From Halovulum sp039190275 (GTDB lineage Bacteria > Pseudomonadota > Alphaproteobacteria > Rhodobacterales > Rhodobacteraceae): a stretch of DNA of 64,000 bases. The notes under the pieces were generated by a model. It made no database searches. It saw only the letters and a list, made by a program, of their open reading frames with translations, and had not been told where the DNA came from. Of this stretch, positions 26,166-34,041 are shown piece after piece (positions within the stretch are counted from its first letter, which is position 1; every line of letters starts with the position of its first letter). The DNA lies in NCBI GenBank assembly GCA_039190275.1, contig JBCCYF010000004.1:11331-75330 (forward strand). Direction: 5' to 3'. Both the position numbers and the translations under genes were made by a program.

Positions 26166-26226
26166 ATCAGCCCGGCAAATCCCGGCCGTCCGCTGATAGA
26201 GGACATCGGTATCGGCTGGTTTTTTT
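26166..26226 (+). terminator. Branched stem structure with T run after the DUF465 gene
   Basis: ATCAGCC (26166-26172) can pair with GGCTGGT (26214-26220), closing two inner hairpins (CGG/CCG at 26173-26184, and GTCC/GGAC at 26188-26204). Seven T (26220-26226) follow directly. This could be a multibranched terminator for the DUF465 transcript or the 3' end of a small RNA. The rest of 26131-26311 shows no gene. Confidence 0.4.
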
Positions 26227-26311
26227 GGGTTTTGACACGATAATGTCTACGCGCTTTGAGTGCGTCGGTATCCAGACATCGATCCCGGGCGTGCCGCTAG
26301 GGCAAAGCGGG

Positions 26312-27052
26312 TCAGGCCGCGTGTTCACGGGCCGCGGCCAGCCTGAAAAAGTCCATTATGGTAAGCGCCCAGGGTGTCGGGTCCACGTCTTGGACAAGGC
26401 TTTCCACACCCTGCTGTAGCCGATCTTGCGGAACAACCAGCTTCAGTCTGTCGGCCGCAAGCGCGCGGAGCAGTTCGGGCTCATATTCGGGATGCGGTTG
26501 GACGCTCAGCGCAACAGGCGCATCAGGGGGCCCATAGGCTAATGCGGCGTAGGGGCAAAACTCCGAACGCATCAGTACGCGGGCACCGCTGGGCGGGACA
26601 ACCACTTGATCCTGATGGATGGCTATGCCGGACCAAGGTGCGGCCAGTCGCGCGGCCCAGTCCGGCACGTCCTGCGGCTCGTACTGATGGACGCCGATCC
26701 CCCATCCACGGTCTGATTTCACAGCACGCCCGCCAAGTGCTTCGGCCAAAATCTGATGCCCGAAACACACGCCGACGACAGGGACACCGGCGGCAACGGC
26801 ATGACGCAGGAACGTCTTTAGCGGTTCGATCCAAGGCAAGTCGTCATAGACCCCGTGACGCGAGCCGGAAATGAGCCAGCCATCCGCGCTTTCCGGTGCC
26901 GCCAGCGGCGCGCCACCGTCAACGTCCAACCCAAATGTGGTGATGCCAGGGTCTGCCTGTTCCAGGAAGCGCGAGAATATCTGCGGATACTCACCCCAAC
27001 GCGCCGCGATGGCTGGCGGCAGGCTGCCTGTCTTGAGGATCCCTATGCGCAT
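26312..27052 (-). CDS. Class I glutamine amidotransferase-like protein (GMP-synthase GATase fold)
   Basis: This 246-residue protein of the type 1 glutamine amidotransferase family has the nucleophile elbow VGVCFGHQIL (C96), and the His and Glu of the triad in QPHPEYEPE (H187, E189). Early in the protein is GWLISGSRHGVYDD. Stand-alone members hydrolyse glutamine or gamma-glutamyl bonds, for example in gamma-glutamyl-polyamine or amino-group transfer reactions; the substrate is unknown. The ATG at 27052 (MRIGILKTGS) was preferred because GGAGG directly abuts the other candidate ATG at 27064. A LysR gene lies 67 bases upstream on the same strand. Confidence 0.8.
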   Translation of the reverse strand: MRIGILKTGSLPPAIAARWGEYPQIFSRFLEQADPGITTFGLDVDGGAPLAAPESADGWLISGSRHGVYDDLPWIEPLKTFLRHAVAAGVPVVGVCFGHQILAEALGGRAVKSDRGWGIGVHQYEPQDVPDWAARLAAPWSGIAIHQDQVVVPPSGARVLMRSEFCPYAALAYGPPDAPVALSVQPHPEYEPELLRALAADRLKLVVPQDRLQQGVESLVQDVDPTPWALTIMDFFRLAAAREHAA

Positions 27053-27131
27053 ATCGGTTTCCATACCTCCGGGCGGGCTGTCACATCTTTAGTCCCTGGA
27101 TCGTATGTCAGCCCAGAGGACCGCTTTCGCC

Positions 27132-28064
27132 CTAGTCGATATGGATCAGTTCATGGTTCTGCGCAAGGGCGCGATAGGGATCGATCTCGGCCAGGATCCA
27201 GTCCCGAAAGCGTGCGACATGCGGGCGGTCCAGACCTCCGGGGGCACAAATCAACCGGTAGTGCGCGCCGACGGTCAGTGCCAGCCGGAACGGGGCGACC
27301 AAAGCACCCGAATGCAGGGCAGTCATGGTGACGGAACTGCGGCCCATCACCACGCCGCCGCCCTCCAGCGCCATATCAACCCCGTGATCCGCCTGAGTAA
27401 AATGCGGTCCCTTAAGCGGTGGGTGGGTGACACCATTGGCGCGAAACCAGGCCGTCCAATCCGGCGGGCTTTGTAAAAAGTCCAGGCTTTCATCGTGGAT
27501 GAGGGTTTCGTTCAGCAAATCGGCAGGGGTGTTTAGGCGCGCGGCGATCTCGGGACGCATCATCGGCGTGATAAAGCCGCGGTACAGCGGCTCAGACTGT
27601 AACCCTGGGTCGGGCCCTGTGCCGAAACGTATGGCCAAATCCACGCCATCCCGATCAAAGTCCAACAACCGCAGGGTTGCGGTAAAACGCAGATCGATGT
27701 CTGGGTGTTTCTGCGCGAAGTCGAACAGTTTGGGGGCCAGCCATTTCGCCGTAAAGGCGGGGCCAGCGGTTATGTTGAGTGTTGTTGCGTCCTGTATTCG
27801 CTGTGTCGCGCGCCATCCGCGCCGTAGCGCCTCAAATCCCTCGCTGGCATGCGGCAGCAGCGTTACCCCAGCCTCGGTCAGTTCCACAGCGCGGTTCAGA
27901 CGACGAAACAGCGGCGCCCCAAGATGTTCTTCAAGGTTTTTGATCTGAAAGCTCAGTGCAGCGGGCGTCACCGCAAGCTCCTCTGCGGCCTGAGCAAAAC
28001 TCAGGTGGCGTGCGGCGGCTTCAAAGGCGCGCAAGGCGGTAAGCGGCGGCAGGCGATCTGACAT
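27132..28064 (-). CDS. LysR family transcriptional regulator (GcvA-like)
   Basis: This is a 310-residue regulator. The N-terminal winged helix-turn-helix is LPPLTALRAFEAAARHLSFA followed by QAAEELAVTPAALSFQIKNL, and the C-terminal effector domain begins near residue 90 (LNITAGPAFTAKWLAPKL). The LPPLTALRAFEAAARHLSF start is typical of the GcvA-like branch. The ATG at 28064 fits the family; one at 28133 adds 23 residues of unrelated sequence. It diverges from a 61-residue gene at 28188, the usual layout for a LysR target, and precedes the GATase-like gene on its own strand. Confidence 0.88.
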   Translation of the reverse strand: MSDRLPPLTALRAFEAAARHLSFAQAAEELAVTPAALSFQIKNLEEHLGAPLFRRLNRAVELTEAGVTLLPHASEGFEALRRGWRATQRIQDATTLNITAGPAFTAKWLAPKLFDFAQKHPDIDLRFTATLRLLDFDRDGVDLAIRFGTGPDPGLQSEPLYRGFITPMMRPEIAARLNTPADLLNETLIHDESLDFLQSPPDWTAWFRANGVTHPPLKGPHFTQADHGVDMALEGGGVVMGRSSVTMTALHSGALVAPFRLALTVGAHYRLICAPGGLDRPHVARFRDWILAEIDPYRALAQNHELIHID

Positions 28065-28187
28065 CTTCGCATAAGTAAAACTAAACTGACCTGAAAGAAA
28101 GTCTCGTTTGCTATCACTTGCGAAAATGGACACATTCAGGGGCAGAAAGCGAGCATCGCGCCGCAGAACATTAAGAGGAATTGAACC

Positions 28188-28373
28188 ATGAACTCGAATT
28201 CGAACCAGTTTCCCACGGCGATAGATCTTGCCGAAGCGCAGGCCCGCGGACGGCGGGAACGGTCACGCGCGTTCTACGTTGCCCTGAAGTCTATGGGTGG
28301 GTGGATTTCCGGAGGCAGACCGCAGGTGCGCTATCACGCTCCCGCCGGTTCAATGATCGCCCCACGGAACTGA
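28188..28373 (+). CDS. Small Arg-rich protein, DUF1127-like
   Basis: This 61-residue protein starts at ATG 28188, eight bases after AAGAGGA. It has an Arg-rich helix (AEAQARGRRERSRAFYVALKSMGGWISG) reminiscent of DUF1127 (YjiS-like) small proteins, which are often stress-induced or bind RNA in alphaproteobacteria. Assignment to that family is tentative. A strong terminator begins directly after the stop codon, supporting a real monocistronic gene. It diverges from the LysR gene with 123 bases between starts, so that regulator may control it. Confidence 0.6.
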   Translation: MNSNSNQFPTAIDLAEAQARGRRERSRAFYVALKSMGGWISGGRPQVRYHAPAGSMIAPRN

Positions 28374-28374
28374 G

Positions 28375-28402
28375 TGGGCCGGCGCATCCGCCGGCCCATT
28401 TT
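28375..28402 (+). terminator. Rho-independent terminator after the small Arg-rich gene
   Basis: A perfect 10-bp GC-rich stem (TGGGCCGGCG at 28375-28384 with CGCCGGCCCA at 28389-28398) around a CATC loop is followed by TTTT. It separates this gene from the convergent phaB. Confidence 0.85.
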
Positions 28403-28421
28403 AGATAGCCGGTCGATGTTG

Positions 28422-29147
28422 TCAGGCCAGATATTGGCCGCCATTGGCGGAGATCGTTGAACCCGTGATGAATGCGGCGTCGTCAGACACCAGAAAGGCG
28501 ACACAGCGCGAGATTTCGGACGGGTTGCCCAGACGGCCCACCGGAATCTGTGGCAAAATAACTTCGTTCATGACCTTTTCGGGGATGGTGCTCATCATTT
28601 CGGTGTTGATGTAGCCCGGTGCGACCACGTTGACTGTGATGCCGGCACGCGCACCTTCCTGGGCAAGGGCCTTTGTAAAGCCGATGTCCCCGGCCTTTGA
28701 CGCAGCATAGTTGACCTGTGCAAACTGACCTTTTTGTCCGTTGACCGAACTGATCGTGACAATCCGTCCGAATTTTGCCGCCCGCATCCCGGGCCAGACG
28801 CAGTGGGTCATATTGAAAACGCCGGTCAGGTTCGTGTCGATCACCTGATGCCATTGCTCGGGCGTCATCTTGTGGAAGGGCGCGTCCCGGGTGATACCGG
28901 CATTGTTGATTAGAATTTCCACAGCGCCCATGTCACTCTCGACCTGAGCGATGCCGGCCTTGCAGGCATCGTAATCGCCAACCGACCATTTATAGGTTTT
29001 GATCCCGGTTTCGTCGGTGAATTTTGCGGCGGCTTCGTCATTTCCGCCGTAAGTCGCGGCAACTGAACAGCCGCTTTCTTTCAATGCGATCGCAATCGCG
29101 GCACCGATCCCGCGCGATCCGCCGGTCACAACAGCTACACGTCCCAT
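28422..29147 (-). CDS. phaB: Acetoacetyl-CoA reductase PhaB
   Basis: PhaB reduces acetoacetyl-CoA to (R)-3-hydroxybutyryl-CoA with NADPH, the second step of polyhydroxybutyrate synthesis. The 241-residue short-chain dehydrogenase has the cofactor loop TGGSRGIGAAIA (8-19), NNAG (81-84), and the catalytic serine, tyrosine and lysine in TISSVNGQKG and NYAASKAG (S134, Y147, K151). The ending ITGSTISANGGQYLA is typical of PhaB. GGAGGAATACC precedes the start. It is downstream of phaA in the same orientation, 113 bases away. Confidence 0.95.
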   Translation of the reverse strand: MGRVAVVTGGSRGIGAAIAIALKESGCSVAATYGGNDEAAAKFTDETGIKTYKWSVGDYDACKAGIAQVESDMGAVEILINNAGITRDAPFHKMTPEQWHQVIDTNLTGVFNMTHCVWPGMRAAKFGRIVTISSVNGQKGQFAQVNYAASKAGDIGFTKALAQEGARAGITVNVVAPGYINTEMMSTIPEKVMNEVILPQIPVGRLGNPSEISRCVAFLVSDDAAFITGSTISANGGQYLA

Positions 29148-29260
29148 GGTATTCCTCCTGAAGTCTTATAGATCTGATTTGGTATCCGGCGCGCCGATAA
29201 CGCACCGTTCCCGGGTAAAACCTTACTATGCAATTCCGGCCCTGCCGCCCGGGTGCCGGA

Positions 29261-30436
29261 TTAATCGCGTTCGACGCAAAGCGCGACGCCCATGCCGCCG
29301 CCGATGCACAGCGTGGCAATTCCCTTCTTTGAGTCCCGGCGCTGCATTTCGAACAGCAGCGTATTGAGCACACGGCACCCCGAGGCGCCGATCGGGTGGC
29401 CGATGGCGATCGCGCCGCCGTTGACGTTCACGATCTCGGGGTCCCATCCCATGTCCTTGTTGACCGCGCAGGCCTGCGCCGCAAAGGCTTCGTTCGCTTC
29501 GACCAGATCCAGGTCGTCGATTTTCCATCCGGCCTTATCCAACGCTTTGCGGCTGGCATAGATGGGTCCGACGCCCATGATTGACGGATCCAGGCCCGCT
29601 GTCGCATAGGACGCGATCCGGGCAAGGGGGGTGATCCCGCGTTTTTCGGCGTTCTCGGCCGTCATCAAAAGTGTTGCTGCCGCCCCGTCGTTCAAGCCGC
29701 TGGCATTGGCGGCGGTAACGGTCCCCTCCTTCGAAAAGGCCGGGCGCAGCTTGGCCATCGCCTCCATCGTCGCGCCGTGGCGAATGTACTCGTCCTGATC
29801 GACCACCGTTTCGCCCTTGCGAGTCTTCACGGTGAAGGCGCAGATCTCATCGGCGAACTTGCCAGCTTTCTGGGCGGCCTCGGCCTTGTTCTGGCTGCTC
29901 ACCGCAAAGGTATCCTGCATGTCGCGGCTGATTTGCCACTGCTCGGCAACGTTCTCGGCCGTTGTGCCCATGTGGTAATTGTTAAACGCGTCCCACAGGC
30001 CGTCTTTGATCATAGAGTCGGTGAACTTCATGTCGCCCATCTTCTGACCGGCACGCAGATGCGCCACATGCGGGCTCAGGCTCATGCTTTCTTGCCCGCC
30101 AGCCACAACGATGTCCGCGTCACCCAAAAGGATATGCTGTGCGCCAAGCGCAACCGCGCGCAGGCCGGAGCCACACACCTGGTTGATCCCCCAGGCCGCG
30201 CTCTCCTTTGGCAGGCCCGCATTGATGTGGGCTTGGCGGGCCGGATTCTGACCCTGACCAGCGGTCAGCACCTGGCCCAGGATGGTCTCCGACACCTCGC
30301 CCGCCTCAACGCCGGAACGGTCGAGAACTGCATCTATCACGGTCGCCCCTAATTCATGCGCTGCAGTATTTCCAAACGCGCCGTTGAAACTGCCGACGGC
30401 GGTTCTGGCGGCGGAGGCGATTACGATGTTGGTCAT
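29261..30436 (-). CDS. phaA: Acetyl-CoA C-acetyltransferase PhaA (beta-ketothiolase)
   Basis: PhaA condenses two acetyl-CoA to acetoacetyl-CoA, the first step of polyhydroxybutyrate synthesis. The 391-residue thiolase has the acyl-carrying cysteine in NQVCGSGLRAV (C88), the histidine in GHPIGASGCRV (H347) and the second catalytic cysteine in TLCIGGGMGVAL (C377). The length matches PhaA. It lies between the PhaC-like gene and phaB on the same strand. A TGC-rich palindromic stretch (30475-30493) just upstream may bind PhaR. Confidence 0.96.
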   Translation of the reverse strand: MTNIVIASAARTAVGSFNGAFGNTAAHELGATVIDAVLDRSGVEAGEVSETILGQVLTAGQGQNPARQAHINAGLPKESAAWGINQVCGSGLRAVALGAQHILLGDADIVVAGGQESMSLSPHVAHLRAGQKMGDMKFTDSMIKDGLWDAFNNYHMGTTAENVAEQWQISRDMQDTFAVSSQNKAEAAQKAGKFADEICAFTVKTRKGETVVDQDEYIRHGATMEAMAKLRPAFSKEGTVTAANASGLNDGAAATLLMTAENAEKRGITPLARIASYATAGLDPSIMGVGPIYASRKALDKAGWKIDDLDLVEANEAFAAQACAVNKDMGWDPEIVNVNGGAIAIGHPIGASGCRVLNTLLFEMQRRDSKKGIATLCIGGGMGVALCVERD

Positions 30437-30474
30437 GGCTTTTCCTCAAGGTGTTATGGTTGGGTGGGGAACAT

Positions 30475-30493
30475 TGCATACGCTGCGCAGCAA
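30475..30493. promoter_or_regulatory. TGC-rich palindromic stretch upstream of phaA (candidate PhaR site)
   Basis: The bases TGCATACGCTGCGCAGCA lie here, 39-57 bp before the phaA start, and include the perfect palindrome GCTGCGCAGC (30482-30491). PhaR proteins of Paracoccus and rhizobia bind TGC/GCA-rich sequences. Assignment is by resemblance and by the divergent phaR gene. Confidence 0.35.
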
Positions 30494-30559
30494 CACATTA
30501 AACGGGTGGTTATCCTTATGGCAGGGTCCGTGTCTTCGGCGGGGCGATTGTCCGCGAGC

Positions 30560-31777
30560 CTATGCAGATTCCTGCAAGAACGCCACCACCGGTTGCCAGA
30601 CCATATCCGGTGCCTGCCCACCGACGATCATCCCCACATGTCCCAGCGGGGGGCGGAGTGCGCGCGCGTACGGCATATCTGTGAGCAGACCGGAGGCCAT
30701 GTCCGGTTGGGCGATCCTGTCGTTTTGGCCGCATACCACCAATGTCGGTACGGGGCTGGCCGATCTGGGCAGGGCGGGCCAAAGCCCCTCCATTGGCGTG
30801 TTGTCCAGATGCCAGTCAATCAGAAGCGTCTCGGCGGCCCGGCCCGACATCGGGACGCCATCCGCCAGCCAGTCTTCAAGCGCGGTGAACAGCGTGGCGG
30901 CCTGGCTGTCCGGCGCGCGTGTTTGGAAGGCCTGGAATTTGCGGCTGACCTGAATTGGGTCGACGAGTGAGAACAGATGTTGGAACACCGCTGCAGGCAC
31001 TGCGCCGAAGACCTGCGACAGACCGCGCAAAATCTGGCGCAGACGCAGTGCCCCATAGGCCCGGGCCACGCCGCGCAGCGCCTGTGCGGTTCCGGATCCG
31101 GCGGTAAAGTCCCAGGGCGCGCCGATGGTGACCAGCCTGCGCATGCCACCAAGCGTCAGCGCGTGCCCCGCGCACATCGTCCCGCCCATACAGTACCCCA
31201 GCACCGCCGCCGGCTGCCCGCCCAATCCGTGGGCCAGGGCAAGCGCGTTGGACAACGGGCCGGACATGTAGTCATGCATGTCAAACCGCAGCTCCGCCGC
31301 GCCCGGTGTACCCCAGTCCAGAAGCAATGGTCGCAGGCCAGCCGACGCCATTGCGCGCAGGATCGAGTTTCCCTGCATAAGATCAAGCACATAGGCCCGG
31401 TTGATCAGGGACGGGACCACCAGAACAATCGGTCCGGCCGGATCCGTCGCCTCGGGGCATTGACCGTAGTCCAGTACCCGCACCCCGCCCTGCTGCCAAA
31501 GCGTCGGCGGTTCGACGACGGTCCGGCGATAGGGGTGGCATTGCCAGGCTTCGATCCCGTCAGCAAGCGTGACCAAACGGCTGAGCGCTTCGGCGGCGAC
31601 ATCAAGCTGGTTGAGTGGCGGTCCGTCATACCTCTCGGCGCCGGGATGCCAGGGAAACGCCGGATCCGTGGCGAGCGGCGCTGCCAGGACTGCCTGGGTG
31701 TAGGCGCCAAGCGCCGTGGAGAGGTGAAGGATCAGCGGCATCGGATGACCGACACGATGTGGCGCGGGTCCGTTCAT
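30560..31777 (-). CDS. Compact PhaC-like polyhydroxyalkanoate synthase / alpha-beta hydrolase
   Basis: This 405-residue alpha/beta hydrolase has a cysteine nucleophile in the PhaC-type box GYCMGGTM (C196), with Asp in CGQNDRIAQP (D353) and His in PLGHVGMIVGG (H380), the PhaC triad. PSLINRAYVLDL and LLLDWGTPG resemble class III synthases. It is far shorter than class I PhaC (about 600 residues), lacking most of the N-terminal domain, and no PhaE is present. Gene order with phaA and phaB on one strand and phaR divergent supports a polyhydroxybutyrate role. The start is uncertain (31777 or 31741), with no clear ribosome binding site for either. Confidence 0.75.
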   Translation of the reverse strand: MNGPAPHRVGHPMPLILHLSTALGAYTQAVLAAPLATDPAFPWHPGAERYDGPPLNQLDVAAEALSRLVTLADGIEAWQCHPYRRTVVEPPTLWQQGGVRVLDYGQCPEATDPAGPIVLVVPSLINRAYVLDLMQGNSILRAMASAGLRPLLLDWGTPGAAELRFDMHDYMSGPLSNALALAHGLGGQPAAVLGYCMGGTMCAGHALTLGGMRRLVTIGAPWDFTAGSGTAQALRGVARAYGALRLRQILRGLSQVFGAVPAAVFQHLFSLVDPIQVSRKFQAFQTRAPDSQAATLFTALEDWLADGVPMSGRAAETLLIDWHLDNTPMEGLWPALPRSASPVPTLVVCGQNDRIAQPDMASGLLTDMPYARALRPPLGHVGMIVGGQAPDMVWQPVVAFLQESA

Positions 31778-31956
31778 CGAGTGGTGGTTGGGTGTCGTGC
31801 CGTCAGGCTCAGGTGCAGCTCCCACAAGGTCAGGTAGCGCGCCGCAGGCGACGGGGCGCGTGGCGGCTCGGGCTTTGGTGCCGGCGTTTTGGGATCTGGC
31901 GGTTCCATACAGCGGACCGTTTACCACGCAGACTCGCCCGGACGTGACGGAAAAAA

Positions 31957-31967
31957 TGCATTGCAGC
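31957..31967. promoter_or_regulatory. TGCATTGCAGC element upstream of phaR (candidate PhaR autoregulation site)
   Basis: TGCA-T-TGCA followed by GC lies 48 bp before the phaR start in the 237-base gap between divergent phaR and the PhaC-like gene. TGC-rich half-sites are what PhaR binds in Paracoccus denitrificans. This is resemblance only. Confidence 0.35.
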
Positions 31968-32014
31968 CGTAAAACGGGCGGTGGTATGCGTGGATTAGGC
32001 AACAGGAGAAGCGG

Positions 32015-32614
32015 ATGGCCCGCACACGCCCCGATACAGGTGATGTGATCATCATCAAAAAATACGCCAACCGCCGGCTGTATAACACTCAAAAATCAGC
32101 ATATGTCACTCTTGAAAATCTGGCTGAAATGGTTCGCGAGGGTACTGATTTCGTCGTGCGTGATGCCAAGTCCGCCGAGGATATCACCCGCTCGGTCCTG
32201 ACGCAGATTATCTTCGAGGAAGAAGCGAAGGGCGAGACAATGCTGCCCGCAAACTTCCTCAGACAGTTGATCCGACTCTACGGCGATACACTGCAGGGCG
32301 TTGTGCCCGGGTATCTGGAAGCGTCGATGGAGACCTTCCTGCGCAATCAGGAGAAGTTGCGCGAAAGTGTGCGCAGTGCCTTTGGGGCAAATCCGGCGAT
32401 GGCGAATTTTGAAGCGCTGACCCGCACCAACATGGAGATTTACGAGAACGCCATGCGGATGTTCAGCCCATTTGCCCAGCGGGGCGAGGCCGCAGCGGAG
32501 GCGGAGCAGGAGGCTGAGGCGAAAGCGCCGGCAAAGGACCTGGAGCTGGAAGAGTTAAAAGACCAACTGAAGTCAATGCAGGACCAATTGTCGAAACTGG
32601 TCAAGGACCCCTGA
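32015..32614 (+). CDS. phaR: Polyhydroxyalkanoate synthesis repressor PhaR
   Basis: PhaR senses polyhydroxybutyrate granules and represses phasin and its own gene. The 199-residue protein begins with the family signature IIIKKYANRRLYNTQKSAYV in the DNA-binding PhaR N-terminal domain. The PHB accumulation regulatory domain follows (LTQIIFEEEAKGETMLPANFL and LRQLIRLYGDTLQGVVPGYL). It ends in an Ala/Glu-rich coiled-coil tail (about residues 155-199). AGGAGAAGCGG precedes the ATG. It is divergent from the PhaC-like gene. Confidence 0.95.
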   Translation: MARTRPDTGDVIIIKKYANRRLYNTQKSAYVTLENLAEMVREGTDFVVRDAKSAEDITRSVLTQIIFEEEAKGETMLPANFLRQLIRLYGDTLQGVVPGYLEASMETFLRNQEKLRESVRSAFGANPAMANFEALTRTNMEIYENAMRMFSPFAQRGEAAAEAEQEAEAKAPAKDLELEELKDQLKSMQDQLSKLVKDP

Positions 32615-33079
32615 CCCTGGACATACCTGTGCGTTTTGCGGGGCGCTGCTTAGCCAAGGTTCGGCGTGCGCGCGATGGGCTTATACCGAAAATTTCGGGG
32701 ACAGAAGCAGTTGGCCACATGGGGCCATGGCATTGCCGGATATCCCGAACGCGCACATATCCAGCGGGTTGACGAAAACACTTCAAGTGACCGGCGTTGA
32801 TGGCGACAGAAGTCAAAGGTTTCAACAGGTTTGGTGGTATCAGGCGTTTGTCGTTCTAGGCGATACGCCATCGATGCGCGAAGACCCAGTTGCCATGCGC
32901 AGCCGATTGGCTTTGCCCTATTGGGGCAACTCAGGTTTCCAGTGGCTGCCGCCGAAAAATCCCGAGTCCGTGCAATCCCATAGGGTTTTGATGTTCTCCT
33001 GAATGATCAGGTGACGTAAAGCACGTGCACGCCTGAGCAATCGGGAGCGCTTTGTATTCCGATATAAAATCGAAACGCC
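32615..33079. other. Gene-free stretch between phaR and the EAL gene
   Basis: No gene is supported in these 465 bases between two convergent genes. Open frames here are short (91 residues or fewer), lack ribosome binding sites and resemble no family I know. Codon use and GC content look less coding-like than in the flanks. No hairpin with a T run was found. It may be decayed sequence. Confidence 0.5.
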
Positions 33080-33919
33080 CTAGCTCGTTCCGTTCTTGCG
33101 CCCGTCGGATGACGAGCGTGGCGGGGCCAGCGTTTCGGCCGGTCGCCCGAACAGAAACCCTTGCATCGCGTCGACCCCAAGTCGCATCGCGCATCCCGCG
33201 TCGGCCGGGTTGTCGATGTATTCTAGGACCGTAAGCATCTCAAAATGGTCGGCAATTTCCAGCAACACCTTGACCAGCACCTGTGCATCGATGTCGCCAT
33301 CCAAACCGTCACCAAAGCTTCCGTCGATCTTGACGATATCGAAGCGGTGGTTGCGGAAATGCGAGAAACCGGTTGCGCCTGCGCCGAAGTCATCAAGCGC
33401 GACACTCACACCGCGCGCCCGAAGGTCCGCCAGAAATCTGGTGCAGTTCGGATGGTCCAAGGTTCCCGCATCCTCGGTCACTTCGACGATCAAGCGGAAC
33501 GCCAGTTCCGGCTGGACGTCCACGAACTCGGCCAATGTGTCCATCCACAGATCGCTGTCCAGGCTGGCCGCCGCGATATTGACCGAGATCCGTGCCGACC
33601 GGGCATTCTGTAACTCTTCGAGTGCAAAGCGCAGTGCGGCACAGTCAAGTTCTGCCGCAAGTGAGGTTCCCGCGACCGCGGGCAGGAACTGACCAGGTGA
33701 CATGAGCTTCCCCGAGGTGGTCCGTAGCCGGATCAACGCTTCGTAGAAAGCCACATGGGTCACCCGTTTGGCATCTACCACCGGCTGATACACCACACAG
33801 ACCCGGCCTTCGGCCAGGGCGCGGCCGACCATGGCGCGGGTTGTCAGCACCTGTGCCTGCTCGTGATCCTGCAAAGCGGGCGGCATATCGGCCAAGGGCT
33901 GTGGCTTTGATCCGTACAT
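33080..33919 (-). CDS. Stand-alone EAL domain protein (putative c-di-GMP phosphodiesterase)
   Basis: This 279-residue protein is almost entirely an EAL domain (about residues 30-265). Most catalytic elements are present: YEALIRL, Asn in SVNIAAASL, Glu in IVEVTED, the paired Asp in ALDDFGAG, Lys in IVKIDGSF and Gln in MQGFLFGRPA. The usual AEGVE loop reads LEYID, keeping the first Glu but not the second. There is no GGDEF, sensor or membrane segment, so it should be cytosolic. The start at 33919 follows GGAG six bases upstream; 33931 and 33949 are alternatives. It is divergent from tag across a LexA-type box. Confidence 0.85.
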   Translation of the reverse strand: MYGSKPQPLADMPPALQDHEQAQVLTTRAMVGRALAEGRVCVVYQPVVDAKRVTHVAFYEALIRLRTTSGKLMSPGQFLPAVAGTSLAAELDCAALRFALEELQNARSARISVNIAAASLDSDLWMDTLAEFVDVQPELAFRLIVEVTEDAGTLDHPNCTRFLADLRARGVSVALDDFGAGATGFSHFRNHRFDIVKIDGSFGDGLDGDIDAQVLVKVLLEIADHFEMLTVLEYIDNPADAGCAMRLGVDAMQGFLFGRPAETLAPPRSSSDGRKNGTS

Positions 33920-33998
33920 TGCATGCTCCATTCCAGGCGTTGATAACACAACGAAATCTGCGTTCCTTAGGTAAACAGTTGGTAAAAAAACTCAGAAT

Positions 33999-34013
33999 GT
34001 TCTAAAAATGTTC
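33999..34013 (+). promoter_or_regulatory. LexA (SOS) box of the alphaproteobacterial GTTC-N7-GTTC type, upstream of tag
   Basis: GTTCTAAAAATGTTC is an exact GTTC-N7-GTTC direct repeat, the known LexA box of Rhodobacter and rhizobia. It ends 28 bases before the tag start. It overlaps a plausible promoter: TTGGTA at 33979-33984 and TAAAAA near 34003-34008. LexA binding here would repress tag, and possibly the divergent EAL gene, until DNA damage. Confidence 0.7.
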
Positions 34014-34041
34014 TCATTTACAGGATCTAGTGGAGGATACG

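Noticed and set aside
32727..33002. 91-codon open frame in the gene-free interval
   Set aside because: No ribosome binding site, no family resemblance and unlikely composition.
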